From positions 1 to 31,961 of the forward strand of contig JAUCBJ010000057.1 in assembly GCA_032718475.1 (NCBI GenBank): DNA of 31,961 nt, written 5' to 3'. Positions 26,519 through 31,961 of the stretch are shown in pieces. Each line of letters begins with the position of its first letter. Within the stretch, counting starts at the first letter, position 1. The notes beneath the pieces are model-generated. The model did no database searches and had not been told where the DNA came from. It saw only the letters and a program-made list of their open reading frames with translations. This DNA comes from Nemertoderma westbladi (Eukaryota > Xenacoelomorpha > Nemertodermatida > Nemertodermatidae). The position numbers and the translations under genes were made by a program.

Positions 26519-29500
26519 TTAGGGCGCGCATTCCAATAGGCAGCAGTTGCCTATTGGTCGCTTGTAGGTGCGCTTAGCTCCGCTGCCAAGGCTGACCTCG
26601 ACGGAACGCACTCGGCCGTCTGCGCCTGGGTAGCAGCGCACGATCCTGGCCATGCACCAGTCTTTCTTGAGTAGGGTATCATCGGTAACCAGTATGAGGT
26701 CGCCCGGTTTGAGGTCCCTCTGCTCCGTCCTCCACTTTCGTCGCTTGTGGAGAGTGGGTATGTATTCTTGTACCCACCGACGTTGATACTCGTCCGCGAG
26801 CGCTTGTACCACCCGCCAGGACTTGCGTGAATAGAGTTCATTAGGGTCCCACTCCCCCCGTCGCATCATCTGAGCTGGTCGTCGCAACAGTAGATGGTTG
26901 GGTGTGAGAACCTCGAGTGACATTGGGTCGTCATTGAGCGCGCAGAGTGGTCTACTGTTCATAATTTGTTCGCCCTCTGCAAAGACAGTGCGGAGCACAT
27001 CCTCCGTGACGATGTGCCCTCTGAGTAGTGCCAGCATCAGGCGTTTGGAACTTCCAATGAGACGTTCCCAAACTCCGGCGGTGTGTGGTGCATAGGGCGT
27101 AGTGTGTACCCAGTCCACACCTTCGCGGCGCATTGCGAGAGCCACTTCCTTGGCATTGAAGGTACACCTGGCTTCTTTGAGCTCCGCCTCTGCACCGATG
27201 AAATTTCCCCCATTATCGGAAGCCTTGATCTTTCCACATCGATTGATGAAGCGTCGAAGGGCGTTGATGAAAGCGCTGGCCGAGGCGTCGACTGCAAGTT
27301 CCAAGGCGATGGCTCGGGTATTGTAGCAAACAAAAATGATGCCGTACGATTTCCGCTGCTGTCGATAAACCTTTACCACTATCGGCCCGAACATATCAGT
27401 TCCTGTATAGGTAAATGGTGGTTCATACTCTATTGTTCGTTCGGGTGGAAGCGGCGCCATCACTTGGGTTACTCGTTCTTTCCGCACTAAACGGCAGGTA
27501 GAACAAGAGTTTATAGTCTGTTTGATTGATCGGCGCACCGCTGGAATCCAGTACGTGCGTCTCACGTAAGCGAGAGTTGCGTCAGTACCCCCATGCATCA
27601 CCCGCTGGTGACTATCGTTGATGATCTGCTGCGTCACTGGGCTCTGCCGCGGTAGTATTACGGGCTTGCTTGGAATTATCTGACATCCTGCCCGTCGTAC
27701 TCGTGAGTCCATGACCAGGACTCCTTCCTGGTTTAGTGTTGGTGACAACGATTTGATTAGGCTATCCATTGGAATGGGTTTCCCAGATGCTAACCGTCCT
27801 ATCTCCTGTGTGTATGCCAGTCGCTGGACATACTTAATGACAGCCACCTTGGCTCCCTTCCAGTCTATAATGGGCTTGTCTCCAGTACGCCCTTGTCTGA
27901 TATAGACGAACCAGGCCCTGAAGTAGGCTGCCAGCTTCACAGTCTTATACCATGAAGAGCTATGACTCAAGAGTTTATCTGTTGGTGTCATCAGTGTACT
28001 AGTAGTAGCGAAGCACACGGTCTCCACCTTGACCTCTGGATCTTCTGGGTCTAACTTGGGAGATTGACCTTTGTCCGGGAATTCCGGCCACTTCCCCTCA
28101 TCACGGAGAAAAGAGGGTCCATGCTGCCAGAGCGTCTCCAATGGGGAATGGGACTTTGATGGGACTTTGAGGGTTCCCCGGGACACTAGGTCAGCCGGGT
28201 TCTGGTCTGTCGGGCAGAAGTGCCACTTATTAAGGTTGGTCGTGGCACGTATCTCGTCCACTCTATGAGCAACGAAAACTTTGAATCTTCGTGATTCATT
28301 TTGAATGTAGCGAAGCACAACAGTGGAATCCGTCCAATACTCTACTTCTCGCTCATTCTTAAGAGCTTTTCGTACTTGTTGAGCTGCGCGTGTGGCCAGA
28401 AGTGCAGCCATCAGCTCTAATCGCAGGATTGTCACTAGTTTTAGTGGAGCAGTTCTGGCCTTACTGAAGATCAGACGTGGTTGCAGGTTGTTCTCTCCTC
28501 CTTGAACCACGTATATCACGGCCCCATATCCCTTAGTCGATGCATCTGAGAAGGCATGCAGGACCACTTCGGACATATTCCCATCCGAGAAGTATGGTCG
28601 CGGTATACTTAGCCTTCTAGTGTCCTTGAGAACTTCGAGCCAAGCTCTCCACTTGATTTTGAGCTGTTCTGGGAGTTCCTCATCCCATCTGAACTTCCCC
28701 AGATATGCTTCGCGAAGGATATGCCTTCCCACCACCAGGTTAGGTGATGCTAACCCTATGGGGTCATACATCCTCGCGATGTATGATAGGTAATTCCGTA
28801 ATGTATGCTTTGTCATAGCTGTCTCGTTGAAGATATACACGAGATTATCGTTGATCCTATCCCATGAAATCCCAAGCACTCTGGCCTCAGGCTCTGCCGA
28901 AGCCTCCGTCAATATCCGGTTGACTTCCCCTGAGGCTGCGTCTGGCTGGCTCCTACCCTCCGCTAGAGGTTGTAGGCTTATAGGAGCCATGTTCTCACTT
29001 TGTTTGAGAAGGCCTGTGGATTTATCCTCTGGGGCCATCTCGGCGTCAAATTCGGGACAATTCGACTTGAACTGCCTCAGCCAGAATCCTCCCCGCCGTA
29101 GAATCTCTACCGCTTCCTTCGCTAGGCTGAGGATTTGTTCAGTCGAGTTGGCTGATTGCAGACCATCGTCTACATAGAAGTTCTCCCTAATCATGCGGAT
29201 TACCTCTTGTGAGAATTCGATGAGAACATTCTTGTCAAAGGTGGTTTGCCGTAGTTTATCTGTGGCGATGAACGGCGAACACTTGGCGCCAAAGATGTGG
29301 ACCAACATCTTGAATTTCTTTGGCACCTCGTTCGGGTTATCGCTGTCGTGCCAGAGGAATCGGAGGCTATCGCTGTCCTCCTGATAGACCCGAACTTGGT
29401 GGAACATGGCCTCCACATCGCATGTGAAGGCCTTGGTTCCCTCTCTGAACCTCATGAGCACATCTGCTCCTGTATTATAAATGTTGGGCCCCTCATGGAG

Positions 29501-31909
29501 ATAGTCGTTCAGCGACTTCCCATGGTATTTGGCTGCAGCGTCGTTAACCAACCGGAGTTTATTGTTCTTCTTCACATCTACGGCGACATGAAGGGGTAAG
29601 TAATAGGTTCGAGTGGTATTGGGTTCCTGGTTCGCTAGCTGGACTGCCCACCCTCGATCTAGATACTTCTGAATGGTTCGATGAACAAACTGTTTCTTTC
29701 GCTCATCTCGGTTGAGCGTTACCTTGAATTTGCGTAGGCGCTCTACTGCCATGGATTCATTGTTAGGTAACTGCCCATTCGGGTCTTTCCACAGCATTCT
29801 TGCTGTGTAGTGGCCATCTCGAAAGATGGTTGAATTTGTTAGTGCCTTGGTTGCTCTAACGTCCTCCTGGGATTGGCCAAGCGTCGGTTCATACAACCCT
29901 TCGCTATCCAGGTTGAAGAGGGTTGCTAGGTCTTGTGCCACCGTAGTGCCACTTGAGATCCCAGCTGTGTCAGTTGGGGTATAAGTGAGTTCATGGGATG
30001 TGATTGGTCTAGCTGGGCCCGGTTTTACTGATTTAATGATGTGGTTAGCAGTAACAGCCTCTGTCGGGTTTGATATAGACGGTACCTTAGCCACCTTGCC
30101 AAGTAATACCCAACCCAGGGGTGTTCGTACAGCCTGGGGCTGATTTCTACCCGGACCCTGAACTATCTCCAGCTCTGCATGTACCGGGAGACAGCACATC
30201 CCCAGCACCATGGTGACATATGGAAGATCCAATGGCGGAAGAGAGAAGTCGATGCCGTCCAGGTATGAGTACTGGGCTATCTCCTCCGTTGTTGCTCTTT
30301 CGGCGGGAACGTTTACCTCGTCTATCACACGTACTGCTGGGCACTTAATTGAGAACTCAGGCCCTGGCATAATAGAACTAACTGTACATTCCCCAACCGG
30401 CATGTTTATCTCCTGGTTCTTTAATGCAATAGTGCTTATATGCACGGTCTCTGGCTGTGTTGCAATATGCAACTGTTTCCGAACGACTTCACCTTGGATG
30501 TCGATTCCAGCACCGTTATCGACTAGTGCTAGGGTTGTCAGTGACCGTTTCCTCGATCCTGTCACTCTAACAGGAAGTATCTTAAGATACGTTGTCTCTC
30601 CATAATATCGATCCTGGAGAGATAAAGTGTTTATCACGCCTGTAGCCCCGGATTCAGCAGATTTCCCAGACTTTGCAGGCGCATAGGGACAGTTCGTTGA
30701 AAAGTGGCCTGTGGTCACACAATGCTTGCATGTACCATGACGCTTGTGGTAATTCCACTTGTCCTGTTGGCTTTGTGCTTGCCACACCCTGCAAGTTCTA
30801 GTAGGGTGACCTTTGTTTCTGAAATGGATCTGGCAGTCCACCTCGTCGCTGTAACCTAAGGTTCCTATGTCCCAGTAAGGTGTAAATGGAGTAAACCGCT
30901 CCGATTGTTTATATGTCGAATTTCGAGAAGTGCCCTCCGGAGGTGCCACTGGTGGTTGGTGCCTTTTTGCTGGCACCGAGGGTGACTTCGATCTTGACAC
31001 AGGATCCCTACTGGACCTTTCATTTTCTGCCAGATGAAAAACACCTGTGGCATTTTTGCGTGGCAGCGGATAAGCAGGGCTATTCATTTTGTCTCTATTT
31101 GTGGTTGCGGGAAGTTCTTTAGATTTTCCTCCAGTTTTAGGAATGTTGAAGTTATCTTCCCCATATATGGGGTCTGTCATAATCTCTGCCTGGAAGGTAA
31201 GGAAGGTGGACAGGTCTGCAAAATCTGGTTCCCTGTCCTTTTCCTCGCGTAGGACATATGCCTTCTTGCGCCATAGGCTGCGCATCCATACTGGTAAGGT
31301 TTCCACTATGGATGTCATATTGGATGTGGAGCTAAGTTCAGCTGGTCGCCCCAATGTGCGCAGCACAACAAGAGCCTTTTTGACCTTTGCAGCAAAGGCC
31401 TTTAATTCTTTAGGCTTTTGCAAGGATGTATTTGCAGTTAAGGTACGTATGGTGTTTCGAATAATACGTGCAGGATGCCCATATTCACTATCTAGGGCTG
31501 CCCACGCCTCTGCGAAGCCTCCTTCCATGCCCAGAAATGGCCTAACAATGTCGCTAGCTTCTCCCTCTACATAGGACTGAAGATGAGTTAGACATCGAGT
31601 TGTAGTTAGACCCCTAGACATGACTTCCTCGTTGAACATGCTCCTGAATTGTACATACTCTTCAGGCTTTGTCCCATCAAATGTAAAGGGTTTGATGGGA
31701 GGCAATTCTAAACGCACCCTGAGTGCATCCACCACTGCACTCATTCCCCCTGTAGGGTCTGTGCTGCTGACATGTTCTGGTATTGTTGGTGGTGAAGTAG
31801 TCTGTCCAATAGAGCCACTGGCAGGTCCTGATGTGACACCATCCCTATGGGAAGACCCTTCACCAATATTTGGTCTATACATTCCTAGGCCCCCTGGGCC
31901 CCTTGCCAT
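26519..31909 (-). CDS. gag-pol: BEL/Pao Gag-Pol polyprotein, 1796 aa (element 2; N-terminus may extend beyond window)
   Basis: A single frame carries all domains. Gag DUF1759-type region about 60-250 (PFTFDGTKPEEYVQF); zinc region with a perfect CX2CX4HX4C at 394-407 and an upstream C/H pair; aspartic protease VDNGAG with D464 but Asn465 where Ser or Thr is expected. RT has LRLVNDAAAKYHGKSLNDYL, motif A D831 and YVDD 912-915. RNase H has D1122, E1165, D1194 and D1240. Integrase has H1434, H1439, C1469, C1472 and D1505, D1565, E1615. A DUF5641-like tail spans about 1695-1796. Relative to element 1 the stretch before SDNGGNF (about 1555-1564) is a few residues shorter. The ATG at 31909 lies in a frame that stays open to the window edge, reading through a G-rich run, so the true start may lie further upstream. 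Confidence 0.95.
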   Translation of the reverse strand: MARGPGGLGMYRPNIGEGSSHRDGVTSGPASGSIGQTTSPPTIPEHVSSTDPTGGMSAVVDALRVRLELPPIKPFTFDGTKPEEYVQFRSMFNEEVMSRGLTTTRCLTHLQSYVEGEASDIVRPFLGMEGGFAEAWAALDSEYGHPARIIRNTIRTLTANTSLQKPKELKAFAAKVKKALVVLRTLGRPAELSSTSNMTSIVETLPVWMRSLWRKKAYVLREEKDREPDFADLSTFLTFQAEIMTDPIYGEDNFNIPKTGGKSKELPATTNRDKMNSPAYPLPRKNATGVFHLAENERSSRDPVSRSKSPSVPAKRHQPPVAPPEGTSRNSTYKQSERFTPFTPYWDIGTLGYSDEVDCQIHFRNKGHPTRTCRVWQAQSQQDKWNYHKRHGTCKHCVTTGHFSTNCPYAPAKSGKSAESGATGVINTLSLQDRYYGETTYLKILPVRVTGSRKRSLTTLALVDNGAGIDIQGEVVRKQLHIATQPETVHISTIALKNQEINMPVGECTVSSIMPGPEFSIKCPAVRVIDEVNVPAERATTEEIAQYSYLDGIDFSLPPLDLPYVTMVLGMCCLPVHAELEIVQGPGRNQPQAVRTPLGWVLLGKVAKVPSISNPTEAVTANHIIKSVKPGPARPITSHELTYTPTDTAGISSGTTVAQDLATLFNLDSEGLYEPTLGQSQEDVRATKALTNSTIFRDGHYTARMLWKDPNGQLPNNESMAVERLRKFKVTLNRDERKKQFVHRTIQKYLDRGWAVQLANQEPNTTRTYYLPLHVAVDVKKNNKLRLVNDAAAKYHGKSLNDYLHEGPNIYNTGADVLMRFREGTKAFTCDVEAMFHQVRVYQEDSDSLRFLWHDSDNPNEVPKKFKMLVHIFGAKCSPFIATDKLRQTTFDKNVLIEFSQEVIRMIRENFYVDDGLQSANSTEQILSLAKEAVEILRRGGFWLRQFKSNCPEFDAEMAPEDKSTGLLKQSENMAPISLQPLAEGRSQPDAASGEVNRILTEASAEPEARVLGISWDRINDNLVYIFNETAMTKHTLRNYLSYIARMYDPIGLASPNLVVGRHILREAYLGKFRWDEELPEQLKIKWRAWLEVLKDTRRLSIPRPYFSDGNMSEVVLHAFSDASTKGYGAVIYVVQGGENNLQPRLIFSKARTAPLKLVTILRLELMAALLATRAAQQVRKALKNEREVEYWTDSTVVLRYIQNESRRFKVFVAHRVDEIRATTNLNKWHFCPTDQNPADLVSRGTLKVPSKSHSPLETLWQHGPSFLRDEGKWPEFPDKGQSPKLDPEDPEVKVETVCFATTSTLMTPTDKLLSHSSSWYKTVKLAAYFRAWFVYIRQGRTGDKPIIDWKGAKVAVIKYVQRLAYTQEIGRLASGKPIPMDSLIKSLSPTLNQEGVLVMDSRVRRAGCQIIPSKPVILPRQSPVTQQIINDSHQRVMHGGTDATLAYVRRTYWIPAVRRSIKQTINSCSTCRLVRKERVTQVMAPLPPERTIEYEPPFTYTGTDMFGPIVVKVYRQQRKSYGIIFVCYNTRAIALELAVDASASAFINALRRFINRCGKIKASDNGGNFIGAEAELKEARCTFNAKEVALAMRREGVDWVHTTPYAPHTAGVWERLIGSSKRLMLALLRGHIVTEDVLRTVFAEGEQIMNSRPLCALNDDPMSLEVLTPNHLLLRRPAQMMRRGEWDPNELYSRKSWRVVQALADEYQRRWVQEYIPTLHKRRKWRTEQRDLKPGDLILVTDDTLLKKDWCMARIVRCYPGADGRVRSVEVSLGSGAKRTYKRPIGNCCLLECAP

Positions 31910-31961
31910 GTCCTTACCCCCCCCAACATTATTATATGCAGGTTTATCAGTTTCCCTACTG
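31910..31961 (-). other. Upstream in-frame extension of gag-pol, element 2
   Basis: The gag-pol frame has no stop from the ATG at 31909 to the window edge. It passes an 8-G run that encodes Gly residues just before the ATG, at a position comparable to the G run before Gag in element 1. Confidence 0.55.

Larger units (their letters stand above)
23649..31961 (-). mobile_element. BEL/Pao LTR retrotransposon, element 2 (5' end outside window)
   Basis: One uninterrupted gag-pol frame, a 2.2-kb hairpin-rich 3' non-coding region, a polypurine tract and a 3' LTR follow each other on the minus strand. The protein is related to element 1 throughout Gag and pol but clearly diverged, so the two are different families or subfamilies, not recent copies. 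The long ORF before Gag and the exonuclease-like ORF of element 1 are not seen here; the 5' part is cut by the window edge. Confidence 0.88.

Overview
This window looks like a transposon-packed, non-genic stretch of an animal genome, probably a marine invertebrate. The evidence is two BEL/Pao-type LTR retrotransposons, a non-LTR-like reverse transcriptase with a restriction-like endonuclease, a small terminal-inverted-repeat element, long homopolymer tracts and intron-free frames. I see no host gene, tRNA or rRNA. I cannot name the species.

Layout. (1) 1 to about 12970, minus strand: a very large BEL/Pao element (element 1). In transcription order it has a 1056-residue coiled-coil and Asn-rich ORF (9214-12384), a Gag/protease frame (7677-9155), two pol frames (5881-7680 and 3885-5831), an array of 16 short palindromes (3168-3735), and an extra ORF (123-2669). 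That last ORF appears to carry an RNase D/DEDD-type 3'-5' exonuclease domain and three CCHC zinc knuckles. The gag-pol is broken by a 14-bp tandem duplication and a one-base offset, and a Gag zinc-knuckle Cys is replaced by Tyr. The 3' end lies outside the window. (2) 12971-14525: a non-autonomous element with perfect 13-bp terminal inverted repeats, inserted at the upstream edge of element 1. (3) 14901-21505: a pair of long, diverged inverted arms around a non-coding core with a minisatellite. Its right arm is split by (4) a 3.6-kb RT element (17701-21309, plus strand) flanked by a perfect 13-bp target-site duplication. The intact left arm preserves the empty site. (5) 21506-23648: AT-rich non-coding DNA with a perfect 29-bp hairpin. 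(6) About 23649-31961, minus strand: a second BEL/Pao element (element 2), with its 3' LTR, a polypurine tract, a 2.2-kb hairpin-rich 3' untranslated region and a single uninterrupted 1796-codon gag-pol frame that stays open past the window edge.

How the parts relate. The gag-pol products of each BEL element would form particles, process themselves, copy RNA into DNA and integrate. Element 2 is intact except for an unusual protease active site (DNG). The most interesting features are the exonuclease-like ORF of element 1, the long ORF joined to Gag but for one base, and the arrays of short palindromes just 3' of pol in both BEL elements. In element 2 the paired arms change together from unit to unit, which points to selected or copied secondary structure. 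The RT element is also unusual in carrying a proline-rich tandem repeat between RT motifs B and C.
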